This document shows, piece after piece, positions 1 to 12,384 of a stretch of 64,000 nt of DNA (positions within the stretch are counted from its first letter, which is position 1; every line of letters begins with the position of its first letter). The notes beneath the pieces are model-generated. The model saw only the letters and a program-made list of their open reading frames with translations, had not been told where the DNA came from and ran no database searches. Source of the DNA: Heracleum sosnowskyi (taxonomy: Eukaryota > Streptophyta > Magnoliopsida > Apiales > Apiaceae); assembly GCA_030848705.1 (NCBI GenBank), contig CM061237.1, forward strand, positions 84,253,910 through 84,317,909. The letters are read 5' to 3'. The translations under genes and the position numbers were made by a program.

Positions 1-2969
1 TAAAGCGGGATATATTCCCGAACATTCGTTACAAAGATATTTTGGTTCGTACATCTAAATAGTATTAAAATATTCTCTTCAATATCTTCAATTATAGATA
101 ATTATCGTTTTGTAACTGGTACGCCTTATTCGAATAAAAACGATCCAACGGATCAATATTGAAACAAAAATGTTATTTGAGGTATAATTTTCGTTAAATA
201 TAAATAGCCGTACCGTAATTATTTTACGTATAATAAAAGTATTAATTATCGATAATTATCCCTAAATTACCCGAAACCCTAATTTCGTTCTTCGTGTTCT
301 TGAAAAATCAAATCCAGAAACGAAGGTGTTACCGGATTCCAAATTCAAAGTTCTTATAACCAAATCGAAGCCCAGATCATCCTCTTCAACAATCCATCAT
401 CAGTTTTTGATTTTGGTAAAGTTTCGATTTTATTTCTTATTTTTGATATTTATTTCGAATTATTAATTTGGGGGTTTCTTTATTATTGATTGTTCTTGAT
501 ACTTGATGGATTGATTGTGTTTATTATGTGATTTAGAGCAGGATTATGATTTTTATTTGAATTTTGGTGTTACAAATCGTGTAAATCGGAAAATTGTTGA
601 ACCGCCGGAAATTTTTACTATTTTGATCGGATTTTGTGTTGTAGTGATTGTTCCTTGATATGGCTTCCATAACTCAATAGATCGGGAAGTTTAGAGTGCA
701 AAGGCGTGTTTAAACTCGAAGTTTGATCCGTTTTTAAGGACGTCAGAAACTTTTTCCGTCGCAGCGGCGGCGGCGTTTTCCGTCGATTCGTGCAGTTTTT
801 ACGAGTTGTTTGATGCGATTAGGAGTGCTGTGAGTTGGTTGTAGTGCCCGTGCTTATTTCTGTGAAAACCCCGTGTTTTTGGTTGTGACCGGAGCAGTTT
901 TCCCGGTAGCCGGACGTCGGCCGGAAACTGGGAAACCCAGTTTCCGGTGACGTGTTCTTGGCGACCCGGAAACTGTTCTTCACGACCCGTTTTCAAAACC
1001 CTACCGACCCGCTTTCAATCTGTTTTCCCCAATTTCAAAAACGTGAAAAGTGTTTCTGGGTTTAAATTTTTATTTTATTTATTCATTTTAGTTTTAAATT
1101 CAGAAAATAGTTTTTAATTTCTAAAAAAAAAATTGATTTTTAATTCATAAAATTTATTTGATAATTCTAATAATTTTTATAAATTCTTTAATATTTATTA
1201 ATTTCCAAAAATGGATTAAATTTAATTATTTTAATTATTTTTGATTAATAATTAATTTATTTAAAATGATTGATTAATCCTTAATCAATTAATTTTTATA
1301 AATTCATTATTAATCGAATTTAATTAATCTAAATTAGATTTAATTATTTTCTTCACTTTTATTTATTCAATAAATTGTTTAAATGTTTATAATTAGTCAA
1401 TTAATTTTTATATTAATTGATTAAATTGTTTTTAAATCTTTATATTATCAAAAATGATCTGATATTCGATCTAAAAATATTTTGTGACTTGTTTCTTTTC
1501 AAACGAGAGTTGAAGAACATTTTAAAATTTATTTGTGACGATTACGTGACTTATATGATGCATTTAATTCATTTAAATAAGGATATATATGCTGTACAAA
1601 TTATGTGAGAAACCTGATTATTAAGTTATAATTACGAATAACTGTTCCGGGACTTATTTGAACGTTTTGATTGTGTTTGATATGATTGTAAAGGTTTATT
1701 AAAATAGAAATATGTCAGTGTTACTAGAAAATGAGGTTTACGAGGGTATTGACTTAGGTATTGATTTTTATTATAGAAGTATTTGACGAGCGAGATTGAT
1801 CAGAAATTCTTACCGTTGATCAGGCAAGTGTTATACTTTCACTTATTGTTCAAGTGATGTTATTTTAGAATAAATTTGTGCTATTGTTATACCATCTCAT
1901 AAATTCACGAATATTCCTTCATATTTTTGATATCAGATTCATGATTATTATATTGATTGGGAAACATAATTATGGTGTTGAAATAATTGAAAAGACAGTT
2001 ATTGGATTTATACGAATTCTTCCTTTCGAAAATCCTGATATGGAATATTGAGTTGAAATGTGGAATCCCTATATAAATGGGAATTTATGAACCCGATAAA
2101 GGTAAAGTTGTGATTTGGAAAGTGAGGGTTTTATATTGAACCCGTGGATTGGAAATACACAGGGCCGAATGCCGGTCACGAGATTTTGAATGATTTTTGG
2201 CCATGGTCAATAAGTGCCGAAATGGGCTGATTTTGATTGTGTTGCCCAGGGATCCCAGTTAAGCCTGCTGTGTACCACAGTATGGCTGGCGAGCTATGAG
2301 CGATCGATCGTCGGCTTAGCTCGTAGCGTTTAGTAAATTCCAATTCATTTATTTTGATGATAAAGTGAGAAAAGTTACTTATATGATATTAGATTATTTT
2401 TAAAGTTATGTATTGGTATTGATAATCAAGTTTCATTGCTCTTACATTCCATAGATCCTTTGCAAATATATGTTCCGTATTGTTGAGTTAAAATGCATAT
2501 TTATTGAATCATACATTGATATTCAGAGCTATATTTTATCGCACTGGCTGAGAATTTTTGCTCATTCTTGCTTCTTTGTTATTCTAACCTTTCAGATATT
2601 TACGAGGATGTCTCATGTTAGGCAAACAGCTAGAATAAGGGTGAACCGTCAGTTGCCCAGTGTCCGTGGTTAGGTAGTAGTTTGGAGTGTAATTTGTAGA
2701 AGGATTGTAAGAATAATGTAACCTTAACTGAATCAGTGTGTAAAACTTCGGTAGACTTTTAGTTGTTAGCTTAATTCCTTATCGGGGTTACCCTAATAAC
2801 ATAGTGGTTTGTAATAATATTAGTAGTTGTGTTGGCTTGTTTCATATTATAACCTGTGCTCGATCCTTAGCATTTCGGGGTCACTTTTATACTGATATTA
2901 TATTTCCAGAGTTGTGATTTATATTGGTTGTGCGCTACCCGATTTTGACCCCGGGTCGGGAGGGCGTCA
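1..2969 (+). repeat. LTR-A of the Tekay-like array (5' truncated by window edge)
   Basis: Matches LTR-B and LTR-C base for base over nearly all its length. By alignment to LTR-B, about 288 bases of its 5' end lie left of the window. It ends in CA at 2969, five bases before the primer binding site. It holds a TATA box, a C/G-rich stretch at about 890-1000 with repeated cccgg/ccggaaac words, and very AT-rich sequence at about 1060-1460. Minus-strand ORFs inside it are not credible genes. Confidence 0.93.
199..207 (+). promoter_or_regulatory. TATA box of Tekay-like LTR
   Basis: TATAAATAG in a moderately AT-rich context. The same site recurs at 8767-8775 and near 17330 in the other two LTRs. A diverged equivalent (TATAAAAAG) is in the minus-strand solo LTR near 29899-29907. 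It probably marks the RNA start of the element. Confidence 0.6.
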
Positions 2970-2974
2970 TGGGT

Positions 2975-2986
2975 TGGTATCAGAGC
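2975..2986 (+). other. Primer binding site, initiator tRNA-Met type
   Basis: TGGTATCAGAGC, complementary to the 3' end of plant initiator methionine tRNA, lies five bases after the LTR-A end. It primes minus-strand DNA synthesis. Its distance to the CA terminus fixes the LTR border. Confidence 0.9.
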
Positions 2987-3185
2987 CACAATTTATGGTC
3001 ACGGAAATAAGTATAGGGTATTGGATTAGGTTAAACGGTAGGTATTATGAGATAGTTCCATGTGAGATGATTATGTTGAGCAAACTCATATAGAGTTTGA
3101 GTTAAGATTATCGGATATAGTCTTGACTATTAGGGTAGAGAGTCAATAAGGATGTAGCATGTGATTCTTATGTTACACTACTGTT

Positions 3186-3716
3186 ATGTTTCAGCCATCG
3201 GACTCTAGCTCTTCACACTCGGAGTCAGACCCTTCTAAGCCTTCTGTTCCAGATCCACTGTCAGACCCTTCAGAGCATTTTGTTTCAGATCTACTAGTAG
3301 TACCCAACCTACCAGTTGTACCAGATCCACGAGTTGTGATAGCTCTACCAGTTGTACCTATTCCTGCTGTACCTTTGCGAGCGATACCCCCAGCCCATTC
3401 TCCACCTAGTTCAGAGTCCGTTAATGGACCCCCATTTCAGTATACCCCAGAACCTATACCTTATCATGAGTATATGAGGGTAGCTGGAGAGCGAGACTTT
3501 TTGCATGGTCAGGTGAGAGAGATGGTACGTTGCCAGAGGCATGTGTCAGGAGCATCAGCAGTGTTGAGGGATCTTAGGGCTTTACGGATAGTCCTGGAGG
3601 TTAGACTTCGTCATATGGGCAGTACTAGCGGAGGAGAGCGAGATCCGTCAGAGATGAGTAGCTTGATAGATTATATCATGGGAGAGCTCCAGAGGATTGC
3701 ACCTGATGAAGACTAG
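3186..3716 (+). CDS. Upstream ORF of Tekay-like element, 176 aa, unknown function (copy 1)
   Basis: An ATG-started ORF of 176 codons between the primer site and gag. The first third is rich in Ser, Asp and Pro and looks disordered. The middle has Val/Pro-rich runs. The last 90 residues are more regular, with charged and hydrophobic residues (RDFLHGQVREMV, LRDLRALRIVLEVRLRHM) suggesting helices, and an acidic end. I recognise no known domain. The same ORF is intact with an identical protein in copy 2, although gag-pol is broken in both. It could be an N-terminal gag-associated protein or a chance reading frame. The 99-bp gap to gag contains stops, so it is not simply fused to gag. Confidence 0.5.
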   Translation: MFQPSDSSSSHSESDPSKPSVPDPLSDPSEHFVSDLLVVPNLPVVPDPRVVIALPVVPIPAVPLRAIPPAHSPPSSESVNGPPFQYTPEPIPYHEYMRVAGERDFLHGQVREMVRCQRHVSGASAVLRDLRALRIVLEVRLRHMGSTSGGERDPSEMSSLIDYIMGELQRIAPDED

Positions 3717-3818
3717 AGACAGAGGGTCATGTTGTGAGTCGGATGGGATGGAGTCTTATGTACAGTAGTTAGTGGATTTCATTCTGATAGTTATCAAATC
3801 TTGAATCACTTGATTAGA

Positions 3819-5099
3819 ATGGATACACCCGTGGAACAAATTCTAGATCTTCTTCGCCAACAAACAGCTGCTTTAACACAACAGCAGCAGTGTTTGCAGC
3901 AACAACAGATACATCAACGACAACCAGCCGTACCAGCGGTTACTTTTAAGTCATTTCAGGCCGTGAAACCACCCAAGTTTAGAGGGACTGCAGATCCAGT
4001 GGAAGCAAGGGTGTGGTTAAAAGAAATGGAGAAGGCTTTTGCACTAGTGAAAGTTGAAGCGGACCAGAAAACTGAGTTTGCAAGCTACTTCCTGAAAAAC
4101 GAAGCTAATTATTGGTGGGAGTCGGTGAAAGCTTTGGAAGGTACAACGACAGTTACTTGGGAGAGATTTACCGAGTTGTTTTTAGAAAAGTATTTTCCGC
4201 GTTATATGCAGAATCAGATGGAATTGAAGTTCTTTGAACTCAAGCAAGAGAATTTAAGTGTAACCGAGTATGAAGCCAAATTTACCGAATTGGCAAGGTT
4301 TGTTCCGGAGTTTGTCGACACCAATGAAAAGAAAGCTAGGAGATTCCAGCAGGGTTTGAAGCCGTGGATACGCAGTAGGGTGGCAGTGTTTGAGTTGGCT
4401 ACGTATTCAGCAATAGTTCAGAAAGCTATGATTATAGAGGGAGAGAGTGATCAATCGCAGAAGGAAAAGGACAACAATAAAAGGAAGGCTAAGAGTCAGG
4501 AACCAAGTCAGAGACAGGGGAATTTTCAGAATCGTTTCAACAGGAAGCCGGGATTCCAGGCAGGAAGGAATATGGGATTTAGGAAGCCGAATATTAGGAA
4601 CGCTAGACCAGTTATTCGTCCACCGTTTGTAAACCAACAGAAACCAAATGGTCCTCCACAGCTAGAATGTAAAACCTGCGGGAAAAGACATACGGAAAAT
4701 TGTGTGAAGACTGATGTGGTTTGCTTCAAGTGTAACCAGAAAGGACATTTCGCTAAAGAATGCTCGGCACCGACATGCTTCAATTGTGGAAAGTTTGGTC
4801 ATATAGCCAGAAACTGTAGATTACCAGTACAACCTACTACCAACCAGCCGAGAGCCAGAGTATTTAACATGAATATGGAAGATGATGTTCAAGACACTGA
4901 CGTGGTGACAGGTACGTTACTTGTAAACTCCGTTCCTGCTAAAGTGCTAATTGATTCTGGAGCTACCAAGTCATTTATTTCTGAAGATTTTTCTAGTAAA
5001 TTGCAATGTGAAACTCGACCGTTAGATGAGGCGTTAGAGGTAGAATTAGCAAATCAGGATCGTGTTTCAGTTAATCAAGTTTGTCCGCATTGTGATTGA
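3819..5099 (+). pseudogene. gag: Gag-protease ORF, Tekay-like element copy 1 (frameshifted in protease)
   Basis: The ATG at 3819 (MDTPVEQILDLL) is preferred over an upstream TTG. A Gln-rich N-terminus is followed by the retrotransposon gag core (PPKFRGTADPVEARVWLKEM to about residue 210), a basic linker, and zinc knuckles including CFKCNQKGHFAKEC and CFNCGKFGHIARNC. These package element RNA. The aspartic protease follows, with its active site in VLIDSGATKSFI. The frame then fails: the protein stops at 5097-5099 while protease sequence continues in another frame from about 5085, so a one-base-class indel has occurred. Copy 2 has the same break. Until that point copy 1 is open, whereas copy 2 has an extra early stop. 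Confidence 0.88.
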
Positions 5100-6079
5100 T
5101 ATTTTAGGCCATCGTTTTCTTGCTGATTTAATACCTTTCAAGTTGGGGGAGTTTGAAATTATATTAGGAATGGATTGGTTGTCAAAGTATAACGCACAAA
5201 TTGATTGCAAGAAAAAGACAGTAAAGCTACAATACCCAGATGACAAGGAAGTTGTGTTTCGAGGTCAGAAGCAAGTCCGGAGGTTATTAACAAGCATGCA
5301 GACAAGAAAGTTATTACAACAAGGTTGCGAAGCTTATTTGGTTTATGTGAATGAGGTAAAAGAAGATGCACCATAAATAGAAGATATCCCCGTAGTTAAT
5401 GAATTTCCAGATGTTTTCCAGATGAACTTCCAGGATTACCACCAGATCGGGAAATCGAATTCGTTATAGAGTTGGCACCAGGGACATGACCAGTTTCGAA
5501 AGCTCCGTATCGTACGACACCTGTGTAGAATTGAAAGAATTGGCAACTCAACTACAAGATCTATTGGAAAAAGGTGTCATTAGACCCAACATATCTCCGT
5601 GGGGTGCACCAGTTCTATTTGTGAAGAAGAAGGACGGTAGCATGAGGTTGTGTATCGACTATCGTGAGCTGAACAAGTTAACTATCAAGAACAAGTATCC
5701 ATTACCAAGAATCGATTATTTATTCGACCAGCTCAAGGGAGCGGTGTATTTCTCTAAGATCGATTTGAGATCAGGTTACCATCAGTTGAAGATCAAATCC
5801 GAAGACGTACCAAAGACTGCATTTCGCACTCGATATGGGCATTATGAGTTCTTAGTCATGGCTTTTGGTTTAACGAACGCACCCGCAGCTTTTATGGACT
5901 TAATGAATCGGATGTTCAAGAGATACTTGGATCGATTTGTGATAGTATTTATAGATGATATTTTAATTTATTCTAAGACAGAGCAGGAGCATGCAGCACA
6001 TTTGAGAGCAGCTTTGGATATCCTAAGGAAGGAAAGGTTATACGCTAAGTTTTCCAAGTGCGAATTTTGGTTAAAATAA
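5062..6079 (+). pseudogene. pol: Protease C-terminus and reverse transcriptase, Tekay-like copy 1
   Basis: 5062-5376 encodes the rest of the protease (IILGMDWLSKYNAQIDC) and ends at a TAA. 5377-5485 is broken: one C appears to be missing near 5412, TGA occurs at 5489 (this copy only; copy 2 has GGA), and a two-base insertion or stop (TGTAG) lies near 5524. The RT palm then reads to 6079 with CIDYRELNK, KIDLRSGYHQ, FGLTNAPAAF and the catalytic FIDDILIYS. It stops at TAA 6077-6079, where related elements usually have a Glu or Gln codon. All except the TGA are shared with copy 2. Confidence 0.85.
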
Positions 6080-7491
6080 GTACAATTTTTGGGGCACGTG
6101 GTAAGGTGGAAGCGGTAATGAATTGGGAAAGACCGAAGACTCTGACAGAAGTCAAAAGCTTTATGGGTTTAGCCGGATATTACCGACGATTTGTGAAGGA
6201 CTTTTACAAGATAGCTACGCCATTTACGACACTTACCAGGAAGACTGAAAAATTTGAATGGAACGACAGATGTGAAGAAAGCTTCCAGGAATTAAAGAAG
6301 AAACTGACAACGGCACCAGTGTTAGCATTGCCGGACGAATGCGGAAATTTCGTAATCTATTGTGATGCTTCTCATAAGGGATTGGGTTGCGTTCTGATGC
6401 AACATGATAAAGTAATTGCTTACGCTTCAAGACAATTGAAAGCTCACGAACAGAAGTACCCGACTCATGATTTAGAACTGGCCGCGATAGTATTTGCATT
6501 AAAAATTTGGAGGCATCATTTATACGGGGAGAAATGTGAGATCTACACAGACCATAAGAGCTTAAAGTATATCTTTACGCAGAAGAAGGAATTAAACATG
6601 AGGCAACGAAGATGGTTAGAATTGATCAAGGATTATGATTGTACCATTAACTATCATCCGAGGAAGGCAAACGTAGTAGCATACGCATTAAGCAGAAAAG
6701 AGAGATTGAAGATGCTTACAATGCCAATGGAGTTGCACCAAGAATTTGAAAAGTTAGAATTAGAAGTTCGCATTCCAGACTCCACTGACGAAATGATTTA
6801 TACAATGACGTTCCAACCACAGTTACTGGAAAAGATCAAGAAGTGCCAAGAAGAGGTAAGAAATCAAGACATTAACAACTTAACAGGTGAGGAAATATGT
6901 AGTCAAGCAGATGATGAGGGAATTCTGAGATTTTCTTCCAGGATATGGGTACCCAATTTGACGGAACTGAAAAACAAAATTTTGCGGGATACTCATAGTT
7001 CAAAGTATTCAATCCATCCAGGGAGCACTAAAATGTATCAAGATCTGAAGGAAAATTTCTGGTGGCCAGATATGAAGAGAGAGATTGCAGAATGGGTCAG
7101 CAGATGTTATACGTGTCAAAGGGTTAAAGCTGAACATCAAAGGCCGAGTGGATTACTACAACCATTGGAGATTCCAGAATGGAAGTGGGAGCATATTGCT
7201 ATGGATTTCGTAATAGGTTTACCAAGGACAAAAGCTAATCATGATGCTATCTGGGTTATTGTTGATCGATTGACAAAGTCAGCACATTTTCTTCCGATTA
7301 ATGAAAGGTATTCGTTAAATAAGTTGGTTCATCTTTATTTAAATGAGATAATAGTACGTCACGGAGTGCCAGTTTCAATTGTGTCCGATAGAGATCCACG
7401 GTTTAATTCAAGGTTTTGGAGACAATTTCAAGAAGCTTTGGGAACCAGACTTAATATGAGCACGGCGTATCACCCTCAAATAGACGGGTAG
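6080..7491 (+). pseudogene. pol: RT thumb, RNase H and integrase, Tekay-like copy 1
   Basis: Just after the RT stop, the coding sequence jumps from GHV-like sequence to VEAVMNWERPKT. The short connecting segment normal for this family is absent, which implies a small internal deletion. The frame is then open: RT thumb/connection (SFMGLAGYYRRFV), RNase H with YCDASHKG, THDLELAA and YTDHKSLK, integrase zinc finger (HSSKYSIHPG and CYTCQRVK) and catalytic core (HIAMDFVIG, SDRDPRFNSRFW). It ends at an in-frame TAG at 7489-7491, where a Gln codon is expected, just before the catalytic Glu. Confidence 0.87.
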
Positions 7492-8241
7492 AGTGAACGA
7501 ACTATTCAGACAATTGAAGACATGCTACGAGTATGTGCACTGGACTTTGAAGGCAGTTGGGATGATCATTTACCATTGGTTGAATTCTCTTACAATAATA
7601 GTTACCATGCCAGCATTGGAATGCCACCTTTTGAAGCTTTATATGGACGACGATGTCGATCTCTGGTGTGTTGGGATGAGGTTGGTGAACGTAAGATACT
7701 AGGGCCTGAACTGACTCAACAAACTAAGGAAAAGATTGATCTCATTCAAAGACAATTGGTAGCTGCTCAAAATCGACAACGGAAATATGCAGATGAGTTA
7801 AGGAAGGACATGAGTTATAATACAGGAGATCAAGTGTTATTGAAGGTTTCACCATGGAAAGGATTGACCAGATTTGGGAAGAAATGGAAACTTAGTCCGA
7901 GATTTGTTGGACCTTTTGAGATTCTGAAGCGCGTGGGAAAAGTTGCATACAGATTGGCTTTAGCTCCACACATGCGACATATCCATAATGTTTTTCATGT
8001 ATCGATGCTCAAGAACTACAATCCTGACTCAAGCCATGTGATCGAATATGAACCAATAGAGATTCAACCAGATCTATCATATGTAGAACAACCAGTGGAA
8101 ATCTTGGACCATAAGGAGAAAGTGTTAATGAATAAAACAATACCAATAGTAAGAGTTCTGTGGAGAAACCCTAAGGTAGAAGAGTCAACTTGGGAATTAG
8201 AAAGTGAAATGCGAGAGAAATATCCTTATTTGTTTACCTAG
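7492..8241 (+). pseudogene. pol: Integrase C-terminus and chromodomain, Tekay-like copy 1
   Basis: In frame with the preceding piece after the TAG at 7489. It encodes the end of the integrase core (SERTIQTIEDML), the C-terminal GPF/Y-type region (GPFEILKRVGKVAYRL) and a terminal chromodomain-like module (VRVLWRNPKVEESTWE). In chromoviruses this domain guides insertion toward particular chromatin. The ORF ends at 8241, and the polypurine tract and LTR-B follow within 40 bases, as expected. Confidence 0.87.
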
Positions 8242-8267
8242 GTTGATTCTGGGGACAGAATCCTTTT

Positions 8268-8280
8268 AAGGAGGGAAGGA
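8268..8280 (+). other. Polypurine tract, Tekay-like copy 1
   Basis: AAGGAGGGAAGGA directly abuts the TGTAAG start of LTR-B. It primes plus-strand DNA synthesis. The same tract lies at 16831-16843 before LTR-C. Confidence 0.9.
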
Positions 8281-11200
8281 TGTAAGAACCGAGAAACCGT
8301 ATGTATATTTTTAGAAATTTAATATAATTCCTGGGTATTATTTGTGAATTTAAGTACATTATGTGTTAATTATGGAAAATGTTTTGTTTAAATGATCATA
8401 GGTGCATGCCTTATAAATGCTACGTGGAATTATGTGATTATTGAATTTTTTTTTTCAAAGTGAATTTATTTTTATCTCTAATTTATAGTAATTATTGAAC
8501 GAAGAATTCTGTTCCTTTCGCAATTATTGGAGAAATTGGTATATCGTTCGTACCAATATTTTATTCGTTAAAGCGGGATATATTCCCGAACATTCGTTAC
8601 AAAGATATTTTGGTTCGTACATCTAAATAGTATTAAAATATTCTCTTCAATATCTTCAATTATAGATAATTATCGTTTTGTAACTGGTACGCCTTATTCG
8701 AATAAAAACGATCCAACGGATCAACATTGAACCAAAAATGTTATTTGAGGTATAATTTTCGTTAAATATAAATAGCCGTACCGTAATTATTTTACGTATA
8801 ATAAAAGTATTAATTATCGATAATTATCCCTAAATTACCCGAAACCCTAATTTCGTTCTTCGTGTTCTTGAAAAATCAAATCCAGAAACGAAGGTGTTAC
8901 CGGATTCCAAATTCAAAGTTCTTATAACCAAATCGAAGCCCAGATCATCCTCTTCAACAATCCATCATCAGTTTTTGATTTTGGTAAAGTTTCGATTTTA
9001 TTTCTTATTTTTGATATTTATTTCGAATTATTAATTTGGGGGTTTCTTTATTATTGATTGTTCTTGATACTTGATGGATTGATTGTGTTTATTATGTGAT
9101 TTAGAGCAGGATTATGATTTTTATTTGAATTTTGGTGTTACAAATCGTGTAAATCGGAAAATTGTTGAACCGCCGGAAATTTTTACTATTTTGATCGGAT
9201 TTTGTGTTGTAGTGATTGTTCCTTGATATGGCTTCCATAACTCAATAGATCGGGAAGTTTAGAGTGCAAAGGCGTGTTTAAACTCGAAGTTTGATCCGTT
9301 TTTAAGGACGTCAGAAACTTTTTCCGTCGCAGCGGCGGCGGCGTTTTCCGTCGATTCGTGCAGTTTTTACGAGTTGTTTGATGCGATTAGGAGTGCTGTG
9401 AGTTGGTTGTAGTGCCCGTGCTTATTTCTGTGAAAACCCCGTGTTTTTTGTTGTGACCGGAGCAGTTTTCCCGGTAGCCGGACGTCGGCCGGAAACTGGG
9501 AAACCCAGTTTCCGGTGACGTGTTCTTGGCGACCCGGAAACTGTTCTTCATGACCCGTTTTCAAAACCCTACCGACCCGCTTTCAATCTGTTTTCCCCAA
9601 TTTCAAAAACGTGAAAAGTGGTTCTGGGTTTAAATTTTTATTTTATTTATTCATTTTAGTTTTAAATTCAGAAAATAGTTTTTAATTTCTAAAAAAAAAA
9701 TTGATTTTTAATTCATAAAATTTATTTGATAATTCTAATAATTTTTATAAATTCTTTAATATTTATTAATTTCCAAAAATGGATTAAATTTAATTATTTT
9801 AATTATTTTTGATTAATAATTAATTTATTTAAAATGATTGATTAATCTTTAATCAATTAATTTTTATAAATTCATTATTAATCGAATTTAATTAATCTAA
9901 ATTAGATTTAATTATTTTCTTCACTTTTATTTATTCAATAAATTGTTTAAATGTTTATAATTAGTCAATTAATTTTTATATTAATTGATTAAATTGTTTT
10001 TAAATCTTTATATTATCAAAAATGATCTGATATTCGATCTAAAAATATTTTGTGACTTGTTTCTTTTCAAACGAGAGTTGAAGAACATTTTAAAATTTAT
10101 TTGTGACGATTACGTGACTTATATGATGCATTTAATTCATTTAAATAAGGATATATGCTGTACAAATTATGTGAGAAACCTGATTATTAAGTTATAATTA
10201 CGAATAACTGTTCCGGGACTTATTTGAACATTTTGATTGTGTTTGATATGATTGTAAAGGTTTATTAAAATAGAAATATGTCAGTGTTACTAGAAAATGA
10301 GGTTTACGAGGGTATTGACTTAGGTATTGATTTTTATTATAGAAGTATTTGACGAGCGAGATTGATCAGAAATTCTTACCGTTGATCAGGCAAGTGTTAT
10401 ACTTTCACTTATTGTTCAAGTGATGTTATTTTAGAATAAATTTGTGCTATTGTTATACCATCTCATAAATTCACGAATATTCCTTCATATTTTTGATATC
10501 AGATTCATGATTATTATATTGATTGGGAAACATAATTATGGTGTTGAAATAATTGAAAAGACAGTTATTGGATTTATACGAATTCTTCCTTTCGAAAATC
10601 CTGATATGGAATATTGAGTTGAAATGTGGAATCCCTATATAAATGGGAATTTATGAACCCGATAAAGGTAAAGTTGTGATTTGGAAAGTGAGGGTTTTAT
10701 ATTGAACCCGTGGATTGGAAATACACAGGGCCGAATGCCGGTCACGAGATTTTGAATGATTTTTGGCCATGGTCAATAAGTGCCGAAATGGGCTGATTTT
10801 GATTGTGTTGCCCAGGGATCCCAGTTAAGCCTGCTGTGTACCACAGTATGGCTGGCGAGCTATGAGTGATCGATCGTCGGCTTAGCTCGTAGCGTTTAGT
10901 AAATTCCAATTCATTTATTTTGATGATAAAGTGAGAAAAGTTACTTATATGATATTAGATTATTTTTAAAGTTATGTATTGGTATTGATAATCAAGTTTC
11001 ATTGCTCTTACATTCCATAGATCCTTTGCAAATATATGTTCCGTATTGTTGAGTTAAAATGCATATTTATTGAATCATACATTGATATTCAGAGCTATAT
11101 TTTATCGCACTGGCTGAGAATTTTTGCTCATTCTTGCTTCTTTGTTATTCTAACCTTTCAGATAGTTACGAGGATGTCTCATGTTAGGCAAACAGCTAGG

Positions 11201-11535
11201 ATAAGGGTGAACCGTCAGTTGCCCAGTGTCCGTGGTTAGGTAGTAGTTTGGAGTGTAATTTGTAGAAGGATTGTAAGAATAATGTAACCTTAACTGAATC
11301 AGTGTGTAAAACTTCGGTAGACTTTTAGTTGTTAGCTTAATTCCTTATCGGGGTTACCCTAATAACATAGTGGTTTGTAATAATATTAGTAGTTGTGTTG
11401 GCTTGTTTCATATTATAACCTGTGCTCGATCCTTAGCATTTCGGGGTCACTTTTATACTGATATTATATTTCCAGAGTTGTGATTTATATTGGTTGTGCG
11501 CTACCCGATTTTGACCCCGGGTCGGGAGGGCGTCA
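8281..11535 (+). repeat. LTR-B (middle, shared) of the Tekay-like array
   Basis: 3255 bp, TGTAAGAACC to GGGCGTCA, preceded by a polypurine tract and followed by a primer site. It therefore serves as 3' LTR of copy 1 and 5' LTR of copy 2. Compared with LTR-A it lacks two bases in a TA run near 10155. At several sites (for example GTACC versus ATACC near 8775/17340) it agrees with LTR-A against LTR-C. Confidence 0.95.
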
Positions 11536-11540
11536 TGGGT

Positions 11541-11552
11541 TGGTATCAGAGC
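11541..11552 (+). other. Primer binding site, initiator tRNA-Met type (copy 2)
   Basis: TGGTATCAGAGC at the same distance from the LTR-B terminus as in copy 1. Confidence 0.9.
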
Positions 11553-11751
11553 CACAATTTATGGTCACGGAAATAAGTATAGGGTATTGGATTAGGTTAA
11601 ACGGTAGGTATTATGAGATAGTTCCATGTGAGATGATTATGTTGAGCAAACTCATATAGAGTTTGAGTTAAGATTATCGGATATAGTCTTGACTATTAGG
11701 GTAGAGAGTCAATAAGGATGTAGCATGTGATTCTTATGTTACACTACTGTT

Positions 11752-12282
11752 ATGTTTCAGCCATCGGACTCTAGCTCTTCACACTCGGAGTCAGACCCTT
11801 CTAAGCCTTCTGTTCCAGATCCACTGTCAGACCCTTCAGAGCATTTTGTTTCAGATCTACTAGTAGTACCCAACCTACCAGTTGTACCAGATCCACGAGT
11901 TGTGATAGCTCTACCAGTTGTACCTATTCCTGCTGTACCTTTGCGAGCGATACCCCCAGCCCATTCTCCACCTAGTTCAGAGTCCGTTAATGGACCCCCA
12001 TTTCAGTATACCCCAGAACCTATACCTTATCATGAGTATATGAGGGTAGCTGGAGAGCGAGACTTTTTGCATGGTCAGGTGAGAGAGATGGTACGTTGCC
12101 AGAGGCATGTGTCAGGAGCATCAGCAGTGTTGAGGGATCTTAGGGCTTTGCGGATAGTCCTGGAGGTTAGACTTCGTCATATGGGCAGTACTAGCGGAGG
12201 AGAGCGAGATCCGTCAGAGATGAGTAGCTTGATAGATTATATCATGGGAGAGCTCCAGAGGATTGCACCTGATGAAGACTAG
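11752..12282 (+). CDS. Upstream ORF of Tekay-like element, 176 aa, unknown function (copy 2)
   Basis: Same length and same protein as the copy 1 ORF at 3186. One silent difference was noticed (the Leu codon near 12150, TTG versus TTA). Ser/Pro-rich acidic N-terminus and a helical, Arg-rich C-terminal half; no domain recognised. It is the only long ORF of this element undamaged in both copies. The tandem duplication may be too recent to read this as selection. Confidence 0.5.
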   Translation: MFQPSDSSSSHSESDPSKPSVPDPLSDPSEHFVSDLLVVPNLPVVPDPRVVIALPVVPIPAVPLRAIPPAHSPPSSESVNGPPFQYTPEPIPYHEYMRVAGERDFLHGQVREMVRCQRHVSGASAVLRDLRALRIVLEVRLRHMGSTSGGERDPSEMSSLIDYIMGELQRIAPDED

Positions 12283-12384
12283 AGACAGAGGGTCATGTTG
12301 TGAGTCGGATGGGATGGAGTCTTATGTACAGTAGTTAGTGGATTTCATTCTGATAGTTATCAAATCTTGAATCACTTGATTAGA

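Noticed and set aside
799..996. 65-codon minus-strand ORF, repeated at 9367-9564 and 17930-18127
   Set aside because: It recurs only because it lies in the three LTR copies; no domain and no matching start context.
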